DNA from: Clostridium drakei
GTDB lineage: Bacteria > Bacillota > Clostridia > Clostridiales > Clostridiaceae
Direction: 5' to 3'
Assembly (NCBI RefSeq): GCF_000633595.2
Contig: NZ_JIBU02000012.1
Location: 189,574 to 253,573, forward strand
DNA length: 64,000 nucleotides
Made by a program: the position numbers and the translations under genes. The notes under the pieces were generated by a model. That model saw only the letters and a program-made list of their open reading frames with translations. It searched no databases and had not been told where the DNA came from. Below, piece after piece: positions 53,901 to 62,056 of this stretch (positions are counted from its first letter, which is position 1; each line of letters starts with the position of its first letter).

Positions 53901-54637
53901 GAAGAGCAGATAAGGAAAGGGATATTAAATCTTTTATATCTTTTGCAGTGGGTTGTATGTTTGGAAGATATTCCACTTATAAAAAAGGGCTTATTTATAA
54001 TGGAAGTATAGATAATAGCATTATTCCAATGACAGAAGAAGAATGTTTTGAGGATGATATATTTTTAAGATTTATTAATTTTGTTAAGGATTTGTATGGC
54101 AAAGAAACTTTAAATGAAAATTTAGACTTTATTGCAGATTCTATAGGAAGAAAAACCTTTGAAACTTCAAAGCAGTGTATAAAAAGATATTTTTTAAAGG
54201 ATTTTTATAAAGATCATTTAAAGATATATAAGAAAAAACCTATTTATTGGCTATTAAAGTCTGGTAAAAATGAAGGCTTTGGTGCATTAATATATATTCA
54301 TAGGTATAATGAAGATATTATACAAAACGTTAGAAAAAATTATATTCATTTAATTATAGAAAAGTATATAAAGCAAATGAATAAGTTAAATAGTATAGCT
54401 TCTTCAAAAGATTATCCAACTAAAGATGTAAATAATGCAAAGAAAGATATTAAAAAAATTTCTGAAAAAATAGAAGAATGTAAGGAATATGAAGAATTTT
54501 TAGAATATTTATCAGCCAAGAAAATATCTATTGATTTAGATGATGGAATTAAAGTTAATTATGAAAAATTTCAGCTAATTAAATTTACTAATTCTAAGGG
54601 AATAGAAGTTAAAAAAGATTTATTTTTTAAGATATAG
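50915..54637 (+). CDS. PglX-like (BREX-type) adenine-specific DNA methyltransferase, orphan
   Basis: This is a 1240-residue protein with N-terminal helical domain, class I methyltransferase core (about 300-620) and long C-terminal recognition region. Motif I is DPCMGSGH at about residue 320, with the following AFDLLYEIYIDAGYNIREIPG and IYGLDIDEKVTKLASFALKMKA, which match the PglX proteins of BREX-1. Motif IV is NPPY at about residue 534. PglX methylates an asymmetric adenine site and is needed for exclusion in BREX. None of brxA, brxB, brxC, pglZ or brxL is nearby, so this is not a standard BREX locus. It may work with the DUF262-ATPase genes upstream. The start at 50915, eight bases after GAAAGG, is preferred to 50909. 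Confidence 0.88.
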   Translation: MDKTKVKSFSVWARRNLIKAVTERALKIGIEKNNISEVEQCQHGFKIRGKEEIIDFPIRYIKTLIDNIKQKGFEEIIEEVACIWFFRFIALRYMEVNNYLTEKIIDIQLEKFSSEKQNDMTKSYKYILIKKCNELGKVIPEIFQNKIDYMEILIPDNILDENFIIKRLVEDIEEECLKEENNFLQDYKGLCGVEVIGWMYQYYISEKKDEVFAALKENVKIEKENIPAATQLFTPKWIVKYMVENSLGRLWIDKFKGDSEYIDNEKCTSSKLGKCHTDLLKERWQYYLEESNQETEVEEELDKIRKYKSNISPESITILDPCMGSGHILVYAFDLLYEIYIDAGYNIREIPGLILRNNIYGLDIDEKVTKLASFALKMKARYYNKELFKDIQRDGLKLNICSIEESNEINKEVIDYFCSSQVLKKSINSTFKSSKNTVKNSRVGKSQDSLEVGEYSLRKDVEYLIQVFNNAKEYGSILEVRKINFEALESRIEEIKKEDNFIFGDYRKLILDKMPLLIKQGKIMSMKYDVVITNPPYMGLRGINSKLADFLINNFPISKYDLFSVYMEVCLKYSKKYGIVSMINQHSWMFLSSFMEFRSWLLDKSTFINMLHLGTRAFEENVGTIVQNVAYVSRNYSNCSYKTKVINLTKENSSEEKNIKLKEICSNISKREIYELALKQLFIIPSKPFAYWVNENILKVFSSFKPLSELAKPRQGMATSDNKRFLRQWFEVDINKIKFDANNSEEAQNSGKKWFPYNKGGEYRKWYGNNEFIINWENDGKEVKEYAAKLYKSYSRTIKNEKFYFKKGLTYTFISEDIGARYCQNGFIFDVAGSSIFSEKEEQINIVLALLCSKISKMFLDIMNPTYNIQVGDIKNVPVSKKIFQKEISYKIKNLVHENIIISKNEWDLFETSWDFKWHPFLLIKSGELESDISGDEKNLCNKYISCGFDVWKSFAHKQFEKLKKNEEELNKMLIGIYGFQEELTPEVKDKDITIRRADKERDIKSFISFAVGCMFGRYSTYKKGLIYNGSIDNSIIPMTEEECFEDDIFLRFINFVKDLYGKETLNENLDFIADSIGRKTFETSKQCIKRYFLKDFYKDHLKIYKKKPIYWLLKSGKNEGFGALIYIHRYNEDIIQNVRKNYIHLIIEKYIKQMNKLNSIASSKDYPTKDVNNAKKDIKKISEKIEECKEYEEFLEYLSAKKISIDLDDGIKVNYEKFQLIKFTNSKGIEVKKDLFFKI

Positions 54638-54640
54638 AAT

Positions 54641-54676
54641 AAAACAGCCTCGAAGTTAATCTCGACTGTTTTATTT
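54641..54676 (+). terminator. Terminator of the PglX-like gene
   Basis: AAAACAGCCTCGA pairs with TCTCGACTGTTTT. Confidence 0.85.
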
Positions 54677-54723
54677 AAATTGAACTATGTATGGGACAAA
54701 TATAAATATTTATTATTGGATAA

Positions 54724-54786
54724 GTTATTCTAAGAGTTAGAGAAATTTAGCATAGGAAAATTTTCAACTAAACTTAGAATAACTTT
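54724..54786. repeat. Inverted repeat upstream of the spore-protein gene
   Basis: AAGTTATTCTAAG pairs perfectly with CTTAGAATAACTT across about 36 bases. It is followed by an AAGGAG site and a three-codon ORF (ATG AAT ATA TAG), which is probably chance. Its role is unknown. The remaining part of 54677-54970 is AT-rich without ORFs. Confidence 0.5.
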
Positions 54787-54984
54787 ACAAAGGAGTTATT
54801 ACATAATGAATATATAGTAAAGTTTAACCATTTAAGAACTTTTTATACATAAAAATATTAAAATATTTTTTTTGAAAAAGTTTTCTATATTTACATATAG
54901 TTTAATAGGGTAATAATATTAAAATTGCGCAAACTCTTAATACACACATAAATATATTAAATTTATTATAAAGGAGATGTTTTT

Positions 54985-55170
54985 ATGTCATACAAAACAT
55001 TAGTACCAGAAGCTAAGGAAGGTTTAAATAGGTTTAAAATGGAGTCAGCTAAAGAAGTAGGAGTAAATTTAAAAGATGGTTACAATGGAGATTTGACAGC
55101 AAGAGAAGCAGGCTCAATAGGTGGAAATATGGTCAAGAAAATGGTAGAAGCATATGAAAAAGGACTATAG
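54985..55170 (+). CDS. Alpha/beta-type small acid-soluble spore protein
   Basis: The 61-residue protein binds spore DNA and protects it from UV and heat. Typical marks are EAKEGLNRFKMESAKEVGV, with the GPR protease site (here around KMESAKE), and the closing TAREAGSIGGNMVKKMVEAYE. Length is normal. AAAGGAG precedes the ATG. Expression is expected in the forespore from sigma G; I could not place a convincing sigma-G promoter. The gene shows that the host is a spore former. Confidence 0.95.
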   Translation: MSYKTLVPEAKEGLNRFKMESAKEVGVNLKDGYNGDLTAREAGSIGGNMVKKMVEAYEKGL

Positions 55171-55252
55171 TAATTAAAATTATTTTTCTTGATAGATCAA
55201 AAGATATTTATTTAAGAAAGGTTCATATTTGTAACTTTCTATAAATAAAGAA

Positions 55253-55303
55253 ATAGGGTTTAGTACTAATAAAGTTAATTTTAGTACTAAACCCTTTAGT
55301 TAA
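55253..55303 (+). terminator. Terminator of the spore-protein gene
   Basis: AGGGTTTAGTACTA pairs exactly with TAGTACTAAACCCT, followed by TTTAGTT. Confidence 0.85.
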
Positions 55304-55346
55304 TTGGTATTAAAAATAATGTTTAACTAATATTATAGGTTTTAAG

Positions 55347-56582
55347 TTATTTAGAAGTTAATTTGTAATTATATTGACCATCTAAGTCTACATTATAGAA
55401 ATCAGAATAATCGATATCAAATATGTTTTTATCAATATGCTTTATATTTATTTTATTTTTTATTAATTCTCCTAAAACTCCACAGTAAGATATATCTCCA
55501 ACGAGTAAGGCACCATAAATTATTCCATCCTTATGAATTATTTTCTTGTAAAATCCTTGTCCTTCAATTATATCTACATCATAAGTGTTATCTGGAGGAT
55601 TTACATTTCCAAGTGAAACACATTCTAAACCAAGTAAATTCATTGAATTTTTCATACCGAAAGTATCAGTTAATTCTCTGATTTTACCAGACATATTAAA
55701 TGCTGCAGTAATTCCTTGTTTTACAGCTATAGGCCATATTGGTGCAGTAAATGTTACATCACCAGCTGCATATATATCTGGTGCAGTTGTTTTACAGTAT
55801 TTATCTACCATAATTCCTTTTTCAATTTTTAATCTGTTATCCTTTATAAAATTTACATTTGGTCTAACTCCAGCTGCAACTATTATCATATCACAGTCTA
55901 AAGTGGTGGAATTAGATAGTACTGCTTTACTTACACAGCCATCTTCATTTAAAATAACTTCTTCTAGTTTAACAGAAGTAAAGAGACCAATATTTTTTTC
56001 CTTTAAAAGTTTTTCATACATGGATGAAGCTTTTTTGTCTAGTTGAAGTGGTAGAATTCTATCGCCCATTTCAACAATTGAAATTTTAATATTTTTTTCC
56101 ATAATACCTAAAACTGCATCTACGCCTACAAGTCCTGCACCAAGTATTACTACATTTCTTGTATTTTTAAGTGTATTTTCTATGGCAGTAACATCTTCAA
56201 AATTTCTAAGAGAATATACTCCTTTAGCTTCTCTTAAATTTTTAACAGGAGGAATAAAAGAAGAAGCTCCAGATGCTATGAGCAATTTATCAAATTTGTA
56301 ACTACTTTTATCTTCAATTAATACTTTTTTATTGTCTATATCAATATCAGAAACTGCTGCATTTTTAATCCAGTTAATATTGTATTTTTCAAAGAAATCT
56401 TCCTCTATAAAACTTAATTCTTTTAATGTTCTGCTTCCATCTAGTGATTTATGAAGCATACACCTAGAGTAAACAGAGGTATCCTTTGAAATAATAGTTA
56501 TTTCACTATCCTTATCAAGAGTTCTTAAAGTTTTAGCAGCATTTATTCCAGCAGCACTGGCACCTATTATTAAATATTGCAT
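55347..56582 (-). CDS. FAD/NAD-dependent oxidoreductase of the CODH cluster (NROR-like)
   Basis: The 411-residue flavoprotein has an FAD-binding N-terminus (YLIIGASAAGINAAKTLR), an internal NADH site (NVVILGAGLVGVDAVLGI) and the FAD closing motif IYAAGDVTF. It resembles NADH:rubredoxin oxidoreductase-like proteins that accompany cooS and cooF. It probably passes electrons from the CO-derived pool, via CooF, to NAD or another carrier. The ATG at 56582 follows GGAGG by ten bases and overlaps the end of cooF; the in-frame start at 56627 would lie deep in cooF. It is the last gene of the cooS operon. Confidence 0.88.
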   Translation of the reverse strand: MQYLIIGASAAGINAAKTLRTLDKDSEITIISKDTSVYSRCMLHKSLDGSRTLKELSFIEEDFFEKYNINWIKNAAVSDIDIDNKKVLIEDKSSYKFDKLLIASGASSFIPPVKNLREAKGVYSLRNFEDVTAIENTLKNTRNVVILGAGLVGVDAVLGIMEKNIKISIVEMGDRILPLQLDKKASSMYEKLLKEKNIGLFTSVKLEEVILNEDGCVSKAVLSNSTTLDCDMIIVAAGVRPNVNFIKDNRLKIEKGIMVDKYCKTTAPDIYAAGDVTFTAPIWPIAVKQGITAAFNMSGKIRELTDTFGMKNSMNLLGLECVSLGNVNPPDNTYDVDIIEGQGFYKKIIHKDGIIYGALLVGDISYCGVLGELIKNKINIKHIDKNIFDIDYSDFYNVDLDGQYNYKLTSK

Positions 56583-57034
56583 AAGTCGCCATCCTCCTTT
56601 TGTAAATAAATTGCACCTGTTGGACAATTTTCAACACATCTTGGAATTTCTCTATTAGTACATAGATCACATTTTATTATTTTGCTCTTAGTTTTAAAAT
56701 CAGGCTTTAAAACTCCATAAGGACAGGACATGACACACATAAAGCAGCTAGCACACTTATTTTCATCATAGGATACTAGACCGCTTTCAAGATCTTTAGT
56801 CATTGCTCCGCTCATACAAGTTATAACACATTCGGGCTCATCACAATGACGACAGAAAATAGGAAATTTATTACCTTTTTCATCTAGGGATATATGATTC
56901 CTACTTTCAAGAGAAGTATCTTCTAAATCCAAGTCTAAAAATGACTTTCCGTTTTCATTATGCTCTGACATGCAAGCTAAGGTACAATTTAAACATCCTG
57001 TACATAAATCTTTATTTATCATTATCCTTTTCAT
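56570..57034 (-). CDS. cooF: CooF-type iron-sulfur protein
   Basis: The 154-residue protein has four ferredoxin-type cysteine clusters (CTGCLNCTLACM, CRHCDEPECVITC, CASCFMCVMSCP, CDLCTNREIPRCVENCP), so it can carry four [4Fe-4S] centres. It is the standard electron acceptor of the CO dehydrogenase encoded upstream. The ATG at 57034 follows GGAAGG; the GTG at 57043 is less likely. Its 3' end overlaps the oxidoreductase start by 13 bases. Confidence 0.93.
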   Translation of the reverse strand: MKRIMINKDLCTGCLNCTLACMSEHNENGKSFLDLDLEDTSLESRNHISLDEKGNKFPIFCRHCDEPECVITCMSGAMTKDLESGLVSYDENKCASCFMCVMSCPYGVLKPDFKTKSKIIKCDLCTNREIPRCVENCPTGAIYLQKEDGDLCNI

Positions 57035-57056
57035 AAAGCACACCTTCCAATCTTAC

Positions 57057-58934
57057 TTAGCTAAGTCCTAAATTTTTTCTACGCTTAAGTATGATTTGTT
57101 CTAGCTCGTCTGCGGCTTTTATTATGTCATCTTCTATTATTAATTTTCCACCTGTAAGACTTTCCATATCTTCTGTAAGAACTTTTGTTACAACTTTACT
57201 TCCACCTATAAAAGGCGATGAACCAAGATGTAGTGGAAGTCCAAGTGCTAGTCCAAAACATCCATCAGCTAGTGCTTGTTCTTCAAGCCATTGAGGTGCA
57301 GAAAGTACAAGAGGAAGTTGAGGTATATCTATTTTTAAATATTCGGCTAGCTCTTTGGCTACAATTTCTAATCTTCCTATAGCAAGGCATGGACCAAAGT
57401 TTAAAACAGGTGGTATACCAAGAATTTTGCATACTTCTTTTAGACTATCACCTGCAAGTTCAGCAGCAGATGGTGACATTAATCCAACATTTTCAAGACC
57501 ACCACTAGAACAGCCTGCAGAAAGTACAATTATATTTCTCTTTATAAGCTCTTTTGTAAGTTCTACTGTAAATATATCATGACCTTTAGTTGTTAAGTTT
57601 GAACAACCAACTATTCCTGCTACACCTTTTATTTTACCAACAGCAATTAAATCTACTAGAGCTTTCCAGTTTCCGCCTAAAAATGCTTTAAGAGAATTTT
57701 CACTTACCCCTGTTATTACATCATCAAAACCATGGTTTTCTGGAACGTTAATTTTAACTTGAGATCTTCGTGTTTTATAACTTTCAAGGGCTTTGCCTAT
57801 TATATAATCACTTATTTTTTCTCTATCTTCAAAGGAATATTCGAAGTAATCTGCATTAGCTTTTTTAGCAACTTCATCTAGGCATATCATTTTAACCATA
57901 AACTTATCTGCAATAGGTTCAATTCCAGGAAGAGTACAATTGAATTCTGATACTATTGCATCGATGCCTCCAGTAGCTATTAAAGCTTCACTTGTAAAGT
58001 TATTTCCAGCATGTCCTGAAAATACTTCATCATAATGTTTTCCTCTAAGTTGTAAATCTTGACCTACACAAGTACAACCAACTAATTTGAAACCTTTAGC
58101 TCCAACTTCTTTGGCTTTTTTTACTACTTCAGGTTTTATAAGTTCTTCTTCTAAGTGTGATATTACAGATTGTTGATGGCCTGTTATCATCAAATTTATA
58201 TAATCTTTATCTACAACTTTGAAACCAACTTTGGCAGCTCTTATTGCTGGTTCACCTAAAACTATATCATTAAGTAAATTAGTCAAAGTAAGTCCATATA
58301 CTCCAGTAGATATTCCAAGTTTTAAACAGTTTAAAAGCATGTCTACAGGATCACTATTTAAATTTGTAGACGTTTTTACAATTGCATCAAAAACTTCTGA
58401 TTTAGCTCCACCAGGCATTATATTAAGTTTATTCCAATATTTAAGTCTAGGTTCATATCCTATCTTGTTTATTATTTCCATTTTTTCGAATTTTGGTTTG
58501 TACAAATCTTTTAATACTTCATCAGCTACTAATACAGCTTTTTTATGAGGATCAGATTCTGTTATGCCAAATTGTTCTGCCAGAGTATTAAGTGCATTTA
58601 CTCCTTTTATTTCTCCACCAGTCTCACCTATGGCTTTTACATTTCTAGCTGTAGTTTCTACTATATGAATATAACATCCAGAACCTGCAGCTACAGCCCT
58701 TAATAAGTTTCTAGCAACTATTGTATCAGCATTAGCACCACATATTCCCTTTGGAGAATTAGGAGTTATTCTGCATGGACCGTTAGAACATAACTTACAA
58801 CAGACTCCAAGTTGTCCAAATCCACATTTAATCTTTTGATCTTCTACTCTGTGATGAGAAGTTTCTACATCTAAGGAGCTTATAAAATTTTCTAATACAG
58901 TATCTGCTGATTTACAAGTTTTGTTATTTGACAT
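57057..58934 (-). CDS. cooS: Anaerobic Ni-Fe carbon monoxide dehydrogenase catalytic subunit
   Basis: The 625-residue enzyme oxidises CO to CO2 with a Ni-4Fe-5S C-cluster. The N-terminal cysteines that hold the D and B clusters are visible (CGFGQLGVCCKLCSNGPC), as are C-cluster regions (HAGNNFTSEA with the His ligand, GCSNLTTKGHD, LSAGCSSGG and FGPCLAIG). Its length is that of monofunctional CooS, not of the acetyl-CoA-synthase partner form. The gene order cooS-cooF-FAD oxidoreductase is like that of the CODH-IV cluster of Carboxydothermus, thought to serve redox balance or oxidative stress. A sigma-A promoter lies at 59034-59062. CO tolerance or use is likely. Confidence 0.95.
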   Translation of the reverse strand: MSNNKTCKSADTVLENFISSLDVETSHHRVEDQKIKCGFGQLGVCCKLCSNGPCRITPNSPKGICGANADTIVARNLLRAVAAGSGCYIHIVETTARNVKAIGETGGEIKGVNALNTLAEQFGITESDPHKKAVLVADEVLKDLYKPKFEKMEIINKIGYEPRLKYWNKLNIMPGGAKSEVFDAIVKTSTNLNSDPVDMLLNCLKLGISTGVYGLTLTNLLNDIVLGEPAIRAAKVGFKVVDKDYINLMITGHQQSVISHLEEELIKPEVVKKAKEVGAKGFKLVGCTCVGQDLQLRGKHYDEVFSGHAGNNFTSEALIATGGIDAIVSEFNCTLPGIEPIADKFMVKMICLDEVAKKANADYFEYSFEDREKISDYIIGKALESYKTRRSQVKINVPENHGFDDVITGVSENSLKAFLGGNWKALVDLIAVGKIKGVAGIVGCSNLTTKGHDIFTVELTKELIKRNIIVLSAGCSSGGLENVGLMSPSAAELAGDSLKEVCKILGIPPVLNFGPCLAIGRLEIVAKELAEYLKIDIPQLPLVLSAPQWLEEQALADGCFGLALGLPLHLGSSPFIGGSKVVTKVLTEDMESLTGGKLIIEDDIIKAADELEQIILKRRKNLGLS

Positions 58935-59033
58935 TATAAAACCTCCAAATATAAATTATTAATATTATTTATTGTTTAGTATTGCTTGTTTTAGGATATG
59001 TGTAACTTACAAATAATACTTATCCATAGAATA

Positions 59034-59087
59034 AATATAAACTATTTAGTGATTTTTGTCAATATAACAATATTGATTAACGTTAAT
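59034..59087 (-). promoter_or_regulatory. Promoter and overlapping palindromes of the coo operon
   Basis: On the minus strand, TTGACA (59057-59062) and TATATT (59034-59039) are 17 bases apart. Two palindromes sit over and next to the -35 box: TCAATAT-N4-ATATTGA (59059-59076) and ATTAACGTTAAT (59076-59087). The second resembles part of a Rex-type site, TTGTTAA-N4-TTAACAA, without a full match. A redox regulator is plausible. Confidence 0.7.
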
Positions 59088-59187
59088 ATTAGATAAAATT
59101 ACATATAATATGATTGTGTGATATAATAGTAAAGCTATATGTTAAAGAATTTTAAAAGTGGATATAATAAGAAAGGAAAATACTAAT

Positions 59188-60630
59188 ATGAGTGAAATAA
59201 AATTTGAAGATTTTAGATTAGGGCAGGATATACTAAAATCCATTAAAAATATAGGATATAAGAAACCTTCTAAGGTTCAACAACAAGTAATACCTTTAAT
59301 TCTGAAGGGAAAAGATGTTATAGTAAAGTCTCAAACTGGAAGTGGAAAAACTGCTGCCTTTGCTATTCCTATATGTGAACATATGGAAATAGAAGAAAAT
59401 GAAGCTCAGGCATTAATACTAACTCCAACTAGAGAGTTGGCAGTTCAGATAAAAGAAGATATAAGTAATATAGGAAGATTTAAAAGAATTAGATGTGCAG
59501 CTATTTTTGGTAAACAGCCTATGGACACACAAAAAAAAGAATTAAAGCAGAGAGTACATATAATAGTTGGGACTCCAGGAAGAACTTTGGACCACATAAA
59601 AAGAGGAAATATGAACCTAGAAAATATAAAGTTTTTAATTTTAGATGAAGCTGATGAAATGCTTAATATGGGATTCATAGAGGAAGTAAGTGAAATTATA
59701 GAAAATATTCCTGTAAGTAGACAAAATATGCTTTTTTCAGCTACTATGCCTGAAGCAATAGAAAATTTATCAAAAAAATACATGAAAAATCCAGCTAAAA
59801 TAGAAATAACTCCAGAGAAACTTACGGTAGATAACATAGAACAAAAATGTTATATTATAGAAGAGAATAACAAATTTTCGTTACTTAGAAATTTGCTTTA
59901 TATGGAAAATCCAGATACTGCAATAGTATTTTGTAGAACAAAAAATAATGTGGATTACGTTACAAGCAGAATGAAGGCAGAAAAATATTCTTGTGATAAA
60001 ATACATGGTGGAATGCTTCAAAATGAAAGATTAGATACAATGAATAGTTTTAAAAGAGGAGAATTTAGATTCCTTATAGCTACAGATGTAGCTGCTAGAG
60101 GTATTGATATAGATAATGTTACTCATGTAATAAATTATGATTTGCCTATGGAAAAGGAAAGTTATATTCATAGAATAGGAAGAACTGGTAGAGCAGGAAA
60201 TAAAGGTACTGCTATAACATTTTCTACTCCAAATGAAGATAGATTTTTAAGTGAAATAGAAGATTATATACAAATGGAAATACAAAAATGTGAACTTCCA
60301 ACAGAAAAAGACGCAAATGAAAATAAAGAAGCTTTTTTAAGTAAAAACAAAATAAAACCGCTTAAAAAGGGAAAAACTGCAGATTTAAACAGAGAGATAA
60401 CAAAGATATACATAAATGCAGGAAAGAAAAAGAAGATTAGACCGGGAGATATAGTAGGAGCTATTTCAAATTCTACTGGACTTAGTGCAGAAGTAATAGG
60501 AGTTATAGATATTCATGACACTCACTCTTATATTGATATACTAGAAGGAAATGGTGAGAAGGTATTAAAGGCTCTTAGTGAGGGCACTATTAAAGGTAAA
60601 AAAGTTAAAGTAGAATTAGCTAGTAAATAA
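59188..60630 (+). CDS. DEAD-box RNA helicase with DbpA-type RNA-binding domain
   Basis: The 480-residue helicase has the full motif set: GSGKTAAF (motif I), PTRELAVQ (Ia), LDEADEML (II), FSATMPE (III), VAARGIDID and HRIGRTGRAG (VI). The last about 75 residues (INAGKKKKIRPGDIVGAISN to KVKVELA) form a DbpA-type RNA-binding domain, which in DbpA and YxiN recognises hairpin 92 of 23S rRNA. It is therefore likely a ribosome assembly factor; its length matches YxiN. The ATG at 59188 after AAAGGA is chosen over the GTG-type start at 59158. The second helicase gene starts 17 bases after the stop. Confidence 0.93.
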   Translation: MSEIKFEDFRLGQDILKSIKNIGYKKPSKVQQQVIPLILKGKDVIVKSQTGSGKTAAFAIPICEHMEIEENEAQALILTPTRELAVQIKEDISNIGRFKRIRCAAIFGKQPMDTQKKELKQRVHIIVGTPGRTLDHIKRGNMNLENIKFLILDEADEMLNMGFIEEVSEIIENIPVSRQNMLFSATMPEAIENLSKKYMKNPAKIEITPEKLTVDNIEQKCYIIEENNKFSLLRNLLYMENPDTAIVFCRTKNNVDYVTSRMKAEKYSCDKIHGGMLQNERLDTMNSFKRGEFRFLIATDVAARGIDIDNVTHVINYDLPMEKESYIHRIGRTGRAGNKGTAITFSTPNEDRFLSEIEDYIQMEIQKCELPTEKDANENKEAFLSKNKIKPLKKGKTADLNREITKIYINAGKKKKIRPGDIVGAISNSTGLSAEVIGVIDIHDTHSYIDILEGNGEKVLKALSEGTIKGKKVKVELASK

Positions 60631-60647
60631 AAAGGAGTTAAAAACAC

Positions 60648-61796
60648 ATGACAAAAACTTTATTTAAAGAATTAGGTATAAATGAAAAAATAACAGAAGG
60701 TTTAAAAAAAGAAGGCATTGAATATGCAACAGAAATACAAGTAGAAGCAATTCCACAGGCTATTTTGAACAAAGATATAGTAGGGGAAGCAGAAACAGGC
60801 AGCGGAAAAACTTTAGCTTATTTAGCTCCTATATTTCAAAATATAGATACAAATAGTAAAGCAGTGCAGGCGTTTATACTTACACCTACACATGAACTTG
60901 CAATTCAGGTGAATGATGTGATAAAAACTTTAGCTGAAGATTCAGAAGTACCAGTTAAATCAGCGGCTATAATAGGAAATATAAATATAAAAAAGCAAAT
61001 AGAAAATTTAAAAAACAATAAACCTCATATAGTAGTGGGATCTACGGGTAGAATACTTCAACTTATTAAGCTTAAAAAAATGAAAGCACATATGATAAAG
61101 ACCATTGTAGTTGATGAGGCAGATAAACTTTTAGATAAAAACAATGTAGAGGATGTTAAGGCTATAATAAAAACTACATTAAAGGATAGGCAATTAATGT
61201 TTTTTTCAGCAACTATAGATGAAAGAACTTTAGATGTAGCAAAAACTTTAATGAAAGAATATGAAGTTATAAGAACACAGGGGAAAACTTCTATGAATGA
61301 AAATATAGAACATATGTGTTTTAAATGTGAGCAAAGAGATAAAATATTAATTTTAAGAAAGGTTTTTCACATATTAAATCCTAAAAAGGCTATTGTATTT
61401 GTAAATAAACCTGATGAAATAGAAATACTTACTGAAAAGCTAAATTATCATGGAATAAAATCAGAAGCTATATACGGAACTGCAGATAAAGAAATACGTA
61501 AAAGAGCTTTAGAAGATTTCAAGGCAGGTAAAATTAATTTACTTGTAGCTTCTGATATAGCAGCCAGAGGTCTTGATATACAGGATGTGGAGTGCATTTT
61601 TAGCTATGATATACCAGAAGATACTGATAACTATCTTCATAGAGCAGGAAGAACAGCTAGAGCTGGTAAGGTTGGTAAATCTATATGTATATTTACAGAT
61701 AGAGAGCAGGGGTTAATTAAACAATATGAAAAGACTTTTAACATAAAAATAAATCTAAAAGACATGTACAAAGGAAAAATAATTGACTATAGATAA
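60648..61796 (+). CDS. DEAD-box RNA helicase
   Basis: The 382-residue helicase has GSGKTLAYLAP (motif I), VDEADKLL (DEAD), FSATID (SAT), AARGLDIQD and HRAGRTARAG. It has the two core domains only, with no C-terminal RNA-binding extension, so its target is unknown. It is co-transcribed with the DbpA-like gene, as shown by the AAAAGGAG 11 bases before the ATG and the close spacing. Cold-shock or ribosome assembly roles are common for such short forms. It ends before a terminator at 61828. Confidence 0.92.
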   Translation: MTKTLFKELGINEKITEGLKKEGIEYATEIQVEAIPQAILNKDIVGEAETGSGKTLAYLAPIFQNIDTNSKAVQAFILTPTHELAIQVNDVIKTLAEDSEVPVKSAAIIGNINIKKQIENLKNNKPHIVVGSTGRILQLIKLKKMKAHMIKTIVVDEADKLLDKNNVEDVKAIIKTTLKDRQLMFFSATIDERTLDVAKTLMKEYEVIRTQGKTSMNENIEHMCFKCEQRDKILILRKVFHILNPKKAIVFVNKPDEIEILTEKLNYHGIKSEAIYGTADKEIRKRALEDFKAGKINLLVASDIAARGLDIQDVECIFSYDIPEDTDNYLHRAGRTARAGKVGKSICIFTDREQGLIKQYEKTFNIKINLKDMYKGKIIDYR

Positions 61797-61827
61797 AAGG
61801 TTTTTATTAAAAAATAACTTTCCAATG

Positions 61828-61863
61828 GTCCTAGTAACGTAAAAGTTACTAGGATCGTTTTTA
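61828..61863 (+). terminator. Terminator of the helicase pair
   Basis: TCCTAGTAAC pairs with GTTACTAGGA, followed by TCGTTTTT. Confidence 0.88.
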
Positions 61864-62005
61864 TACTAAAAAGTTTTTTGAAATTTAAATTTATGGATAG
61901 CGTGAGAGGGTACTGATTAGTGTATAAATGCATATGAAATGGTTATTAAATTAATACCTTATTAATTTAATATATAATGATTTTTAAATAAAATGAAATA
62001 TATAA

Positions 62006-62034
62006 TTGACATTAAGTTATGTATATATTACAAT
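62006..62034 (+). promoter_or_regulatory. Sigma-A promoter of the XRE regulator operon
   Basis: TTGACA (62006-62011) and TACAAT (62029-62034) are 17 bases apart, close to consensus, with a very short leader before AAGAGGAGG. Confidence 0.8.
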
Positions 62035-62056
62035 ATATCCTAAGAGGAGGATTTCA

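Noticed and set aside
50915-54637. Complete BREX system
   Set aside because: Only a PglX-like gene is present; no brxA, brxB, brxC, pglZ or brxL can be seen in the window.
55585-56046. 153-codon plus-strand ORF
   Set aside because: It is antisense to the FAD oxidoreductase, whose cofactor motifs and coupling with cooF are clear.
59445-59837. 130-codon minus-strand ORF
   Set aside because: It is antisense to the DEAD-box helicase motifs and has no start signals.
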